Origin: Raphanus sativus
Taxonomy: Eukaryota > Streptophyta > Magnoliopsida > Brassicales > Brassicaceae
Length of the DNA: 64,000 nucleotides
Direction of reading: 5' to 3'
NCBI RefSeq assembly: GCF_000801105.2
Contig: NC_079517.1
Span: forward strand, 6,882,001-6,946,000
Within the stretch, counting starts at the first letter, position 1. Each line of letters opens with the position of its first letter. This document shows, piece after piece, positions 23,298 through 37,346 of this stretch. The position numbers were made by a program, and so were the translations under genes. Below the pieces are notes generated by a model. The model was given only the letters and a program-made list of their open reading frames with translations. It did not search any database and was not told where the DNA came from.

Positions 23298-25169
23298 TTA
23301 CACAAACTCCACACTAGGTAAGTGCCGATGATTCCACTGCTCCGCTGAAGAAGAGCCTATGAATCTCACATTCGAAACAATGTACTCTCTTAGAGTCTTC
23401 AAAGATTCGTCTCTCTCCCCATTATCAACAATCACTGATCTCTTCTCCACATGATCATCATCTTCGCCTGAGCCATCCCTCCGGCTTTCAACGTAGCCCC
23501 ACTTACTAATACTTCCACTCTCCATGTTCAACTCAATGGACTTAAGATCACTCTCCTCATCCTCATCCTCATCCTCATCCTCATCCTCATCCTCATCCTC
23601 ATCCTCATCATCATCATCATTATCATTATCAGTACTATCTAACATCTCTAAAACCCGGCAAATCTCCGACGACCCTTTCACCTCCTGGCCATCCACGACA
23701 CGCCGGAGCTCCTTCTTGAGCCTCTCCACGGCGGCGTGTTTCTCCTCGAACTCGTGTCTCGCCTCCGTAAGCTTCATCTGAACTCTCTCTTCCCTCAACA
23801 CATCAGCTATATGCATCATCTCTCTCTCTTTCTCCATCTCCTTCTTATCGTCTCCGATACCTCTCGCCAGCTCGTCACAAACTTCTTCGAGAACGTCTTT
23901 CGCTCTCTTCTCTCTCTCCATCTCCTCCTTCATCTTCCTCTCCGTTTCCTTAGCTTCCGCCAGCTCTCTCCATAATCTTCTGTTCAACTTCTCTGTTCTT
24001 AGCCGGAGATTTCTCTCAGCCACGGCCTCTTCTTGAAGCTTCTCTGTTAACCTCCGCTTCTCCTCCTCTTCCGCATTGAATTCACTCATCAGATGCTTCA
24101 GAGAAGATCTTGCTCTGTCCAGTTCACAGAGCAGAGCCGAGATCAAACGATTGCTTGCGTTCTTGTGATCATCTCCGAGGTGACCGATCCGTTTTAAGAC
24201 CTTCACGAGTTCTTTAGACGTAGCTAAACCCTCGCTGACATTCTTGAAACGTGTTTTCACCTGTTGTCCGGCTTTAACTAATCAGAGATTTCTTGTCACG
24301 CAATAGAAGTTTTTCCCAAAACAAATATATTATCTCTGTTTCAGAATGATCCATTTTTTTAAAAAAATGATTATAAAAAAATCCATATTTTACATTGAAA
24401 AATAATAAAAATTTGTACATTTTAAAAATATTAATTGTATTTAATGAATTTTTGATTGGTTAAAATCATATGAAATAGCTATACACGAAAATAATGTAAT
24501 CATTGTCAAAATAATGTATAAAAACTCTAGAATATATATTATCTTGAAACCTAGGGAGTATACGCAAACTTACAGAGTTTGTGCCGATGCTTTTGTATTC
24601 GATTAGTTGTAGTTTCTGAGGAATTGTTGTTCTTCTACGAACTGTATCATCTCGGAGAAAGATTCTCTGTGAATTTTTTACTATTAAAGACTTGTAATTC
24701 AAGAAAAGGATAAAGCAAAAAAAGGAAACTTGAGACGCAAGCAAACCCTAACCTCATGGGAATTCGGATGGGATGGTTTTGGCGGGAAATCAGGGAAAGG
24801 GATCTCTGTTGATGTCTTCCTTCTGTTTCTCGGTGGTTTCTTGTTTCTCAAGCAATCTTCGTTGGATACAGGAGGATCTGTATTGCCGTCGCTGATCTCC
24901 CATAACGTTGCCGCCAGCTTTCTCGCTGACACGACGCAGCGTTTCTGTGATTGGCCTACAGGAGGTGTTTCCAGAGAAAATGGTAAGAGTACGGGAGTTT
25001 TAGCGGCGGAGATGGACTTAACCGGAGTTTCTGAGCCGCCACCGTCTTCTAGTGAGGCTCTTTTCCCGGCGAAAATGGCGCGTTTGAAGCGGTTTCGACG
25101 AGCAAGAGAAGAGGAAGAGGAAGAAGAACAACCTCTCTTCCTGATCTTGCACCCTCTCTTCCGATCCAT
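23298..25169 (-). CDS. Coiled-coil protein with acidic repeat (AT5G22310-like)
   Basis: Two exons, 24753-25169 and 23298-24260, join in phase 0 (GAG|GTTAGG; ACAG|GTG) to give about 459 residues. Exon 1 starts MDRKRGCKIRKRGCSSSSSS and is basic and Ser-rich. The second exon is a long Glu/Lys/Arg-rich coiled coil (KNVSEGLATSKELVKVLKRI, then heptad-rich helices) typical of the plant branchless-trichome / intracellular transport USO1-like family. A run of about ten Asp-Glu pairs near residue 360 comes from a hexanucleotide repeat. Function is unknown; a cytoskeletal scaffold role is a guess from relatives. An additional small exon in the 492-bp intron cannot be excluded. Confidence 0.82.
23554..23620. 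repeat. In-frame (TCCTCA)n / (TCA)n microsatellite in a coding exon
   Basis: About nine TCCTCA hexamers run straight into TCA trinucleotides. On the coding (minus) strand they read as alternating Asp and Glu codons followed by Asp codons. Because the unit is a multiple of three, length change alters only the acidic run, not the frame. Confidence 0.9.
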
Positions 25170-26918
25170 ATTTTTTATTATTATATTTAAAAAAAAAACA
25201 GAACACAAATCTGTTTCAAATCTTGCCGGAAACTAAAGAAATGAATGAGAAAAGAGTTGGAATTGGTTGGTGCTTTTTATGAGAAGTGGGTCATGAGTTT
25301 GATCAAGTAGAAGCTTGAATCAAAAAAAAAGTAGAAGCTTGAAGCAGTTTCTGGAAGATTTTGATTTTGAATCCCTGAGGAAACTTTAAAGTGAGTGATA
25401 GAGATAACACAAAAAGAGAAAGTTAATAACTTTCTGTGTTATCTTCTTTTGCTTTTCTCTGAAATTTATTTACTGTAAAATGCTCTCTACCATAAGAAGA
25501 AAAAGAGCAAAGTAGTTTTTTATATATACTACAAAAAAAAGAATTAGAGACGATAGATTCTTACTTTCTTTAGACGTTGAAAAAAGAGAAGTTTGAATCT
25601 GGGAAATTGTGTTATTTTCTTGGGAGAAGGAAGTGGAGGAAGAGGAAGAATGGGAACAAGGATAGAAAGTGTTTATTTGTGGTGTTTTGTTTGTGTGCGT
25701 TGTCTCGTTGGCAATGTTTTTGCAGGGTTCATTGTACACACATTAACCACTGTTATTCAATGTCATTAAAGAAATAGAGTGCTTCCATAACGGTTAAATC
25801 TTGTTGCCGGTAACTCATTAATGCAACAACGACTTATAAAAAAAAGGTATACCAGTCCGTGTTAGTACCTACTTTTTGGTAGGAGGACAATAGAACTTTG
25901 CTAAAAGTCTAACTAGATATAGGTTTACATCACATGCAGTAAACATGGTTTGATTCAATTAGCTATTGCCTATTGATAGGCTTTATTTGGGAATAATATG
26001 ATCTATAGTTTTCATGAAGATTAAAGAGAAACTATATTCTCAAAACTAAGGCATCAACCACCATGCTATGACAAAAGTTCAACATTACTTTAGACAAAAC
26101 AAAACACTTGTATGGTGACATTTTTGGACGAAATGCTGGAAAGAAATAAATTTGAGAAAAGGATATTGGCTACTGAATTATGAAGTTCAATACTCATTGG
26201 CTTGAGTATTAGAAAAATGCGATATAAATTTTATTTATTTCTACATAATTTTTAAATCTCAAATTTGGATAGGGTATTAAAAAAATGGATAGAAACTATT
26301 TTAATGTTTGAAATAAAGAACAAAGAAAGTTTGTAAATCATAACTAAAATTTCTTTGATATAATCCTCAACGATGACTAATTTACTAATCAATGCCATGA
26401 AATGAAATTGAAAAAAAAATGAAAATAAATTTGATTATAGAAGTTCGTATTTTTCTGTTTGACATATTAGAGACGAGCACATGCTGAGTACAATAATATG
26501 AAATACTCTAATGGAACATCCCAAGAGATGCCTTCTCTGTCAGTCAAATCAAATCCCTCCTTCAGATCCTAAATCTATATAGTATTCAGTTTAGCTAAGC
26601 AATTCAAAATAAAATATTAATTTATTTGTGAGGCCAAGAGGGTCCCACGACCATGCAAGAAAATACAAAGTAGATGAACGGCTCTGATTAATGTGGGTCC
26701 TAACTACTCCGACTCTCTCTTTATCCTTTCGAGTATTTGACTACTAGTCGCAAATCACGTGGATAAATTGACAAAATGCTATACTTTTAAATTGCTGCAG
26801 GTTGAAGTAAATAATTTCAGAATCCTATAACATTTTTTATAATTTTCACTGTTTTCTAAGATAATAAATCGCTCTATTTGTTATTTTCAGAATAACGGAT
26901 GACTGGCATAACCAAATC
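25170..26918. other. Intergenic region
   Basis: This contains the leader and promoter of the coiled-coil gene and then AT-rich DNA with no gene. A short imperfect duplication (AAAAAAGTAGAAGCTTGAA and similar) occurs near 25307 and 25327. Confidence 0.4.
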
Positions 26919-26990
26919 GGTCCCATGGTCTAGTGGTCAGGACATTGGACTCTGAATCCAGTAACCCGAGTTCAAGTGTCGGTGGGACCT
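26919..26990 (+). tRNA. tRNA-Gln (anticodon CUG), with a damaged T-stem closing pair
   Basis: The 72-nt cloverleaf starts GGTCCCA and ends TGGGACC with discriminator T, so the 7-bp acceptor stem pairs perfectly. The anticodon loop CTCTGAA sits in stem TTGGA/TCCAG, giving CUG for glutamine. In the T arm, CCGAG TTCAAGT GTCGG, the closing pair is G53 against G61, where C61 is normally invariant. That C is also part of the B box read by TFIIIC. A six-T tract near 26998 could serve as the RNA polymerase III terminator. From memory, a tRNA-Gln gene (AT5G22315) lies at the same place in Arabidopsis. The copy may be weakened or non-functional. Confidence 0.9.
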
Positions 26991-27339
26991 TATTTATTTT
27001 TTAAGTTATGAAGAGCTTTAGCGAATAATCCCACTTCAGGTTGGGCCTCTTTCGTCACTAGTTATTTATCCTCGAGTCGTTCCCAATTTGGTTCGACTCA
27101 AAAACAAGAATATGAACCTTACATGTCCAACACTTCACCAGAACACATGACAGAGCTTTTCCATAAATAGGTAATAAAAAAAAAACTGTATAACAGAGTG
27201 CATCTCACAACAAAATTAAACCCTTCTCAACGCTGCAAAAACTTTTCTCAAACAAGATCACTAAACATCTGTTTTCACCAACACAACTATCCCCTTCTCT
27301 CTGAAATGCGAGCACCATCTGAATTTTAAGTTTTCCGGT

Positions 27340-29488
27340 TCACTCCCACTTTGACTCTCCTCCCAACCCGATTTCAACTTCCCCAGGAAGCTCAACCACT
27401 GCACTCTTGCTCTGCTTATTTCCTGTTTTCTTCTTCTTCTTGTTACCTTGAGTATCTACCACTCTCACCACACCCGTCTCTTGCACACTGCTCCTCTTGT
27501 TCTTCTTCTCAACACCATCTCCAGAATCTTTCGATACGTCTTCCCTGGAAAAGACTTCAGCCAAAGAGGTTTCAGCATCGTCGATAGCATCGATTAACTT
27601 CTTAGGACTAGTGGTAGCCTTTTTCTGTTTCTTCTCAGTAGCATCATCGTCCATGTTACCCAGACTTCTCTTCTGCCTATCTTCTTCTTGAATTTGATCT
27701 ATATCTGGATTGCTCTTAGACTTCTTCTTCTTCTTGCTCTTGCTACCTTCATTATCAGCTTCTTCTTCTTCCTCCTCCGACTTGTTTCTCTTAGAGCTCT
27801 TCTTGCTCTTTCGATCCACTTTGGATTCTTCCTCTTCTTCTTCTTCTGCTGATTTGCTGTGACGACTATCAAAGGTCACATCTTCGGTATCAAATCTAAC
27901 ATGCTTTGCATTCCTGGAGTTTTTATCCAAGGGTTTAGCGTTAAAGACATTCACTGAAGGAGGGAGCAACTTTCTCACCTGCGAACATTGAAGTACACAC
28001 ATTCTCATTCTTGTTTGATCTATACACATAGCAAACACTAAGTACAAAGAAAGTGGTTGTCACCTTCTTAGCTGACTTCTCGTTGTCAGAGATTGGGTTT
28101 CCTCGAATATTCAAGTTTCGCAAGCAAGATAGTGTACCCAAAACCTATCAACATTTGGGTACAACAACAACAACTTTAGATCAATGCAAAAAAAGCATGT
28201 CACGAGCTAGATAAGGCGAAAAGTTTGCTTTAACTTATATATATACCTCTAAACCAGAGAGACTAGTGATCATATTGTTTCCCACATCCAGATTCAGGAG
28301 TCTCTTGTTGAGTGCAAGTTCTGCTGGCAGAGCCTGAACGTGTTAAGCGTTAAGGAAACAACAGTCATTAGCAATATAAATAAAAGTGTGCATATCAATG
28401 GAAGAGAGAGAGACCTAACCTTAATCTCATTGTGAGCGAGTCGTAGCTCTTTCAAATCAGAGCATGACTTGAGAGAAGACCCGATAGCTTTTATTCTGCA
28501 TTCAGACAAAGAAACCTGAAACAAGGGATTAGTCAAGGATCAACTTTAGTTTTGAACTTTTTTGATTACGAAACATGAGAAGGAAAAAACTCAAAAGCTT
28601 TACTTTTGTGAGTTTTTTCAGCTTTGAAAGTGAGTCACCGATTTCACTGATAGGGTTCCTAGACAGCACTGCATCAAATCCACAAACAAAACTTCAAGTA
28701 GATGAAACTAGAGAGAGAGTAAGAACATGTTGATCTGATGTTAAGAAACATACCGAGACTGTTCAAGTCTTTCAATAGATCTAGCTTGCAAAGAGAGGAG
28801 ATTTCATTATCTGCAAGAAGTGAATACAATTCATCAGTATTAGCTTGTGGTGGATACAAGAGACAAAAATAAAATTGTGTAGTTCAACGGACCGTTCAAA
28901 ATCAAGGCACACAAATTGACAAGGGAAGAGATCTCATTCATAGACTTGAGCTTATTCTTTCCAGCATTCAACACCTGAACGCAACACCAAGTTTCATCTT
29001 TAATAGCAACGAAGTTGCAAACATTTTAGAAAAAAAACAAATGAAATGAATTGAACGTACTGTAAGCTTAGTTAATCCTTCAATACCACTCAAGCTCTGT
29101 AATTTATTTTCCACAACTGACAGCCACTTCAAATTCAGACAGGACTTGAGTCCCTAAGACCAATAAAACATGAACCCTTCAGCTTAGAGTAGACTAAATA
29201 TGTCTGTTTTAAAGTCTCTTGGTTTTACCTGGAGATCAGTGAGATTGTTGAAGCGGAGGTCGAGCTTCTCCAAGTTTTTGAACTTGCTCAAACAAGACAC
29301 CTGAATCAAATATCACACAATTAGGGTTTTCGTTTCAATTTTGGGGAACAGAGTTTTGCAGAAAGGAGGGTTAAACTCACGTCGGTGAGAGCTCTGTGGC
29401 CAAGGTTAAGTTCCTTGACGGAATCGAGGTCATGTGTTTTCTTCTCTTTTAGAACTTCTTCAACTGTCAATGACTTCTTCGTCGCCAT
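27340..29488 (-). CDS. SDS22-type leucine-rich repeat protein (AT5G22320-like)
   Basis: Ten exons give 1,380 bp and about 459 residues: 29381-29488, 29229-29300, 29061-29153, 28893-28974, 28754-28810, 28604-28668, 28420-28515, 28247-28333, 28064-28144 and 27340-27978. All joins are GT-AG and keep phase. The N-terminal half is a run of about nine 22-residue LRRs of SDS22 type (LEKLDLRFNNLTDLQ, LRLAHNEIKALPAEL, LNLDVGNNMITSLSG). It ends with an LRR cap, and then a Lys/Glu-rich, low-complexity tail (SKKKKKSKS, KKKKKTGNKQ) suggests nuclear or nucleolar location. Similar proteins are regulatory subunits or scaffolds; no specific role is known to me. RIN1 lies 382 bases upstream on the same strand. 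Confidence 0.88.
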
Positions 29489-29870
29489 CTTCCTCTCCGT
29501 AGCGAAAAACCCTAGCCTTTTGGTTCAGTCTCTCACCTTAAAACCCCGTTATCGAAAGTTTTATAAATACACCCCACAACTTCTTATTATTTATAAAATT
29601 GGCCCATATATTATTGTAGAAAGCAGGGACGCCCTCTTTCTCTACTGTTTCTGTTTTATAATTCACAAGTTGTTGAAGAATTGTTCCAAGTTTGTAATGG
29701 AACTGGGAAACTCAACATGAAGAAACACAACTAAAGTAGGTAACAACCAAATCAAGTAACTGGTTCAAGTAGAATGTTATGATGGAACAAACTCTATCCC
29801 ATTAAATTTAGATTTCTCCATTACATAATTCGCTTAAAGAGAAGCAAAAACATTCGATTAGTGTGTTCTC

Positions 29871-32390
<2,520 letters not shown>

Positions 32391-32715
32391 CTCCCCCAAC
32401 TGAGTCGCGTCTGAGATGTATAGGACTTTTACTGTATTCTCCGACGACGACGACGAAGGCGGCGGAAGAGTTGGAGCTCTCTCTCCTTTTTTTTTTTTGA
32501 TGCTTCTTCTCTGAATTGCCAAAACCTCTTCTTTTCTACTGTTTTTAGTATATGTTAATGGGATTTGTTGCGGCATAGCCCTTATATTCCTTTTTCTTTA
32601 CAAAATTACCCCAACATTTTAAAATTGAGTAACAATTGGAAAGTTGTCTCTGTTTTTTTACTTTTTACAAAGTTTTTATTTTGGTTTATGCTTTGTTTTC
32701 ACATTTTATTGACAA

Positions 32716-32743
32716 CTAGATTGTTTTTCCGCGCTACGCGCGG
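32716..32743 (-). mobile_element. Helitron 3' terminus (minus strand)
   Basis: Read on the minus strand, the sequence is a 6-bp GC hairpin (CCGCGC, loop GTA, GCGCGG), then nine bases, then CTAG followed by T. This is the classic Helitron 3' end: a subterminal hairpin about 10 bases before CTAG, inserted before T. The element body would extend to higher coordinates. I could not identify a 5' TC end among the AT-rich sequence up to 34.3 kb, so only the terminus is called. Confidence 0.75.
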
Positions 32744-34379
32744 TTATGTATTCTGAAGTTTGTTTATTTACTTATTTCTTATATTTTGTTTAATTTTTGT
32801 ATTCACAATTTTATAAATGTGTGATTTTATTTTAAAATTTATGAGATTGTATTTTTGATATTAAGCTTATTTTATTGCAAACATATTTCCACGGTATGAA
32901 ACAAAAAATGTAATATGATTAACACAATGAAGATGGAGGTAGTTTGGAGGTTTTTTGTAAACGTAGTATATCACTTGTGTATACAGATTAAATCATATTA
33001 GTTCATAATTTTATCATAAGTAAATGCGTGAGGAAAAACCAAGTTATTTTTCTAAAAGCAAGTAGCATAAAAATAAGATATTAATTGTTATTATTTAATA
33101 TTCATATATAACATGTTAGGTTATATATTGATGTATTATTATATTTAAAAAAAAACAAATTGATGTTGTTTTTATGTTTCTTTAACCCACATCAACAAAA
33201 ATTTGTAAATAAGATATTAATTGTTACTATTTTCCTTTTTATTACCACCAAAATTTAGGCGAAGCCAAAAAAATAATAGAAAGCCATAATGTATTGTTGT
33301 TAGCTATGAATATTATTTATGAAGCATTTAATATAATTTTAATATACATGATTCAAATGTTAAAAGTGTGAATTTATCATAAATTTTAAATTTTACATTG
33401 ACATGTCATGTTTTCGTTGTTGAGGTGACAGTAAATTAATGTCTGAACTTATAATAGTTTTTTTATCTGGAACAATATATGAAGTAATGAATGAAAGATA
33501 TATATATATAAGTATATTCCACATTTTCAAAAACAATCATGAAAACATAATAGTTTTAAATATTATTCTATTTTATTACGATAGTAAGTAGAAGATTATT
33601 AATAAAACTTTACAAATGCAAAATAAAGATTATTTTCGATTTTGTGTCACTAATAAAACTGCAATCTTGAGTTGGTTAGGCATTACGAAAAACCTAAAAT
33701 TATAAAAACTGCAATCTTGAGTTGGTTAGACATTACGAAAAACCTTAATAGTTTTCAGTTATTTTTTAATTTTTGGATGGAGTGTATGTGATCTTCATGC
33801 TGTATGTTTTTATAATTTTGAACTCGTAATTGATTAGTTAAATTGGGCTTGGAAGAATGGAATTGTGAGTCTTATGATTAACACTTGTATGAAAAGTTTA
33901 GGCTGTAGAGGATTGCATTTGGTTGAGATAGGATATCCATAAATAATATGTTTGTTGTTGGTTATTATACAAAAGAACTAACTACAGCTTTATGTGGTTA
34001 TCATCAGTTACTCGTGATAAAAATAAAACTAATAGTTCTACAGATTGAAACACATAAACTCACGATGATGGGACAGAAGAAAAGAAAAACCTAATATCAA
34101 TAACATATCGAGAGATTAGATATAACTCCATCATCATTTGAGCTCGTCTCCTAAAATCATCATCAAAAGGATAGTCATTGGCCCCAAAAACTTTGGATAT
34201 CTTAAAAAAACTTCATGTTCCCCAGAATAGAAGTCAATAAATACATTTTTTATTTATTTCAGCAGTATTCTGGATCCTAAGTCAATCTCTAGAAAGCATG
34301 CAAACTCCTGCAATAGAAAAAGGCTGCACTTTTAATGTCTAGGAGAAGCTAAGAGTAGAACATAAGAAGCTAACGCTCT
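32744..34379. other. AT-rich DNA, probably Helitron body; includes a 50-bp tandem repeat
   Basis: No gene is visible. At 33655 and 33705 a unit of about 40 bases, starting AAAACTGCAATCTTGAGTTG, is repeated with a 50-base period and one difference. The stretch lies next to a Helitron 3' end and may belong to that element. Confidence 0.5.
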
Positions 34380-35636
34380 CTACAAAGTTGGGATCAATGA
34401 CGACGAACTGCTCAATGAGGAAGTAGGGTCCTCTCGAAAACCATAGACTTTAGCATGGTAAGGCACCAGCCCAGTGAGGAATCCAAGCTTTACTTGCTTT
34501 GTTGGATCAACAGACTGTTCCTGTTAAAAAAAGGCAACTTGTAAAACTATTTGGATAATACAATTTGAAGAAGTAAAACAATAGCATATTTCGTAGTTCC
34601 TGGAGGAAAAGAGCCTTGAAGGCGTCTTCCCCAATTCTCGTGATTCTATTTCACTCTGTTGAGCGGTAGGAATTCTGGCTGAAGCAAAAAAAACCACCAG
34701 CCTAAAAAGACACACAACAGACACATGAATGCATGAGATACATACCAGCGATTTAAGATAACAGTTTAAATGAGCAATTCACACTGTGGAAAGTTATGTA
34801 CATTCATCAATTGTGTTGACCCAAGATCATTTATAATAGTATATTGAACAGAACCACAAAGTTGTTAAATTAGTTACAAACAAATTCATGAATCTCTGTG
34901 TAATAATAAGGTGAAGCATCTACAAAGACTGAGGAAAATGACAACATATTACCTTTGGCAAGAAGGAGCTTGTACTCCACAGGTTCATTGTAAAAACGCT
35001 GCAGCTTGTCATAATTAGCATTGATTTCAGAAAGTCCATCTACTAATTCTCCAAGCTTGACCTGAAAAGGTGAAAGGAATAAATCAAGCATGGGGCTGAA
35101 GAAATGGGAAGCAATGGCTGTCCCAGAAATTAAATCCCAAATTAGGCATATGGGTTCACCTTAACATCATCCAAATATATATCAAGTTCTTTGTATAGGA
35201 GAACTCTTTGACATTGGTCTTTTAAGAAACGTATCGTTCATGCCCTCTCTCCACATTTTTTTTTATCTTCATACATGTTAACAAGAGTGAGGAGAGTTAT
35301 CCACTAAATGTAAGCTATACTTTCTTTCAACATACATAACATCTGAAAGAGATACGAACTTACCTGAGAAGCATATGTCCTTTGAAATGGGCTCTTCTCA
35401 GAATTAAGCTGCGATAAAATTACAAACGATCAAAAAGCTCAAATCAGTTCACAATTGAAGATCAAAGTTTCGAAGACAGACTTCAAACAGAAACTGATTA
35501 CAATGGACAATCAGATAGCTTGTAGAGATATCAAAGAGAGAGGAAGAGACTCCAAGAATCTAAGAAATCTCACTTCCACGGTGGATTCATTGTGGCCAGT
35601 GTAATATATGAATCTTCATCGGCCATAGTCTGAACT
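34380..35636 (-). CDS. Multi-exon plant gene of unknown function (possibly the AT5G22340 position)
   Basis: Several blocks read as exons with good splice sites. One is near 35387-35409 ([15 protein letters not shown], acceptor GCAG, donor GTAAGT). The next, about 34955-35061, reads [20 protein letters not shown] and continues [14 protein letters not shown]. One near 34610-34680 has [17 protein letters not shown]. The last, 34380-34520, reads [18 protein letters not shown] and ends at TAG 34380. A first exon may lie near 35577-35636. I do not recognise the family. The last exon also has a sensible alternative frame ([10 protein letters not shown]), so a frameshift or a different splice is possible. 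The position between RIN1 and ELM1 fits AT5G22340, but this is inference, and the exon chain needs transcript evidence. Confidence 0.45.
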
Positions 35637-35771
35637 GCACTTTATATATGCGGCGGCTCTATGCTTTGTTCGTTTGACATTCCTGGCATGTCAACCTAAC
35701 CTCAACCGTGGCCTGGATCGGACTTCTAATCAGAAACCACTAACTCGTAATAGCTTTTACCAAAAGTTTAC

Positions 35772-36624
35772 CTCATAGGATTTCTGCTTGCTTCTAAGGT
35801 TGCAGTCTCGGTACTTCCCGGGGAAACACCAAAGACACAGAACAGATTGCTGGATAGAGCAGTGAGTATAAATGGAGTCTCATAGTCATTTTGATAATGC
35901 TAATAACAAAAAGAAACATCATCTGCTTTCTGGGGCATTACCTGTAAGAACCTGTAGCTGCTCCCAGTCCATTGCCACTTATACAACACTCGAACTTGTC
36001 AAATATGGAATCGTTTTCATATAAATCACAGAGCTGTAAATTGGCCAAGGGAAAGAGAGTGCCAATCAGCAAAGCACCAGCTAAAAGATAAAACTATTGG
36101 AAACTTACCTTGGGTTTCAGATACTCATGATCCTGGAAAGTTGATACTGGACCTGAATCCATGTTGATGTCCCATAACTGAAATGCAATAAAAGATGCAA
36201 TAAAAGAGGAGGCGACATCTTGTGGCTGGTCCTACGGACGCTGGATACGGAACATGATTTGAAGTGATTGATCAGTTCACTCTTGATTTCACCCCTAGGT
36301 CGGTTGTGGTTGAATCCTTCAACAGACATCCTAACCCTAATTCGCAGGAGATACAAAAAAAATATTAACACATACAAATATATCTTCTTACAAAATAAAT
36401 AAAGCATCAATCAATTACCAGGAACTTTGGTAATTCTCCAAGAAGCGTTTCATATCACCCACACGTTCTAACGGTTCCTAAAATACAACATATGTAATCA
36501 GATATTTTTCTTAGTTTCCGAATATAACAAATCTTTAATAGAGAAAAGAGATCCGAGTTAGAAGAATTCACGATGAGAAGAAGATTACCTCGACGGTGGA
36601 TCCCTGGCTAGCGTACGTATCCAT
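35772..36624 (-). pseudogene. Chimeric gene: short novel 5' exons and RRM-like fragment joined to a PP2A B55 regulatory-subunit fragment
   Basis: Six exon-like blocks can be joined with phase kept: 36589-36624 (MDTYASQGSTVE), 36419-36477 (EPLERVGDMKRFLENYQSSW), 36249-36330, 36109-36177, 35942-36033 and 35772-35849. The third block (MSVEGFNHNRPRGEIKSELI, then NHFKSC) looks like the first strand and helix of a nucleolin-type RRM. The last three are plainly from a PP2A B55 subunit: LWDINMDSGPV, LCDLYENDSIFDKFECC, TGSYSNLF and GSTETATLEASRNPM. Native introns are retained, so the fragment was copied as DNA, not as cDNA. The rest of the WD40 propeller is missing, so it cannot act as a normal B55 subunit. 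No clear downstream exon finishes the frame. I read it as a captured, probably non-functional chimera next to the preceding gene. Confidence 0.65.
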
Positions 36625-37346
36625 CGAGAGATGTTGTTATAACTCCCTAGGGGTAGGCGGCCGCTTTGCGATATCTTTTCAGATTAGGGATTTTAGAGAA
36701 TGAGGAGGAGGGTTCCGTCGGGATGAGTGGCTAAGAATATCTTTTCAACTTCGATGGAGGAATAAGCAAGGAAGAGAGGAATAAGCAGCGAAAGAGACAT
36801 ATATAGAGAGAAACATCTAAGAAGCTGAAAGGAATCAATTGATGACACCAATTAGTGGTGAAGTTACTCCTCGAAACGGATCGGTAGAGAAGAGAAATGG
36901 AAGAAGCAAGAGGGGGAAGTCGAAAAGAGAAGTACGATTTCGGTTTACGAAAAGCAAAAGACATCACACCGCGCGTAGATCACGAAGCCAAGAAATGGGC
37001 TTAAGCCCACAAATAATCAACGCGAAAAACAACTAAAGCCCGATCAAATTGACAAATCATTTAACGACATGGACAAAAACAGTAATTCTATTGGCTGAAT
37101 TTCCTATCCGACGTGGACAGCTTAAGAAAGCTTTATAAGCCCCTTTTAGTATAGTTTTGATTTTGATTCTTCTTCTTTTTTTAGGGTACAAGAAATGTGA
37201 ATAAAATCCATTCAAAATGGTGTAGTCACCTTTTCTTTCTTTCTGCACATCCATTATTGTGTTAGGCTTCTCTTTCTCTATAGCTTTCGAGAAATATGTT
37301 GATTCCCGAAATAAATTGTACAAACAAAAAAAACGTATGATAGTTT

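Noticed and set aside
23524..23781. Poly-serine open frame and a CRISPR-like regular repeat
   Set aside because: The serine run is the antisense reading of the Asp/Glu microsatellite; the repeat has no spacers, and this is plant nuclear DNA.
24730..25236. A 168-codon plus-strand open frame
   Set aside because: It is antisense to exon 1 of the coiled-coil gene; the minus-strand frame has the splice sites and conserved phase.
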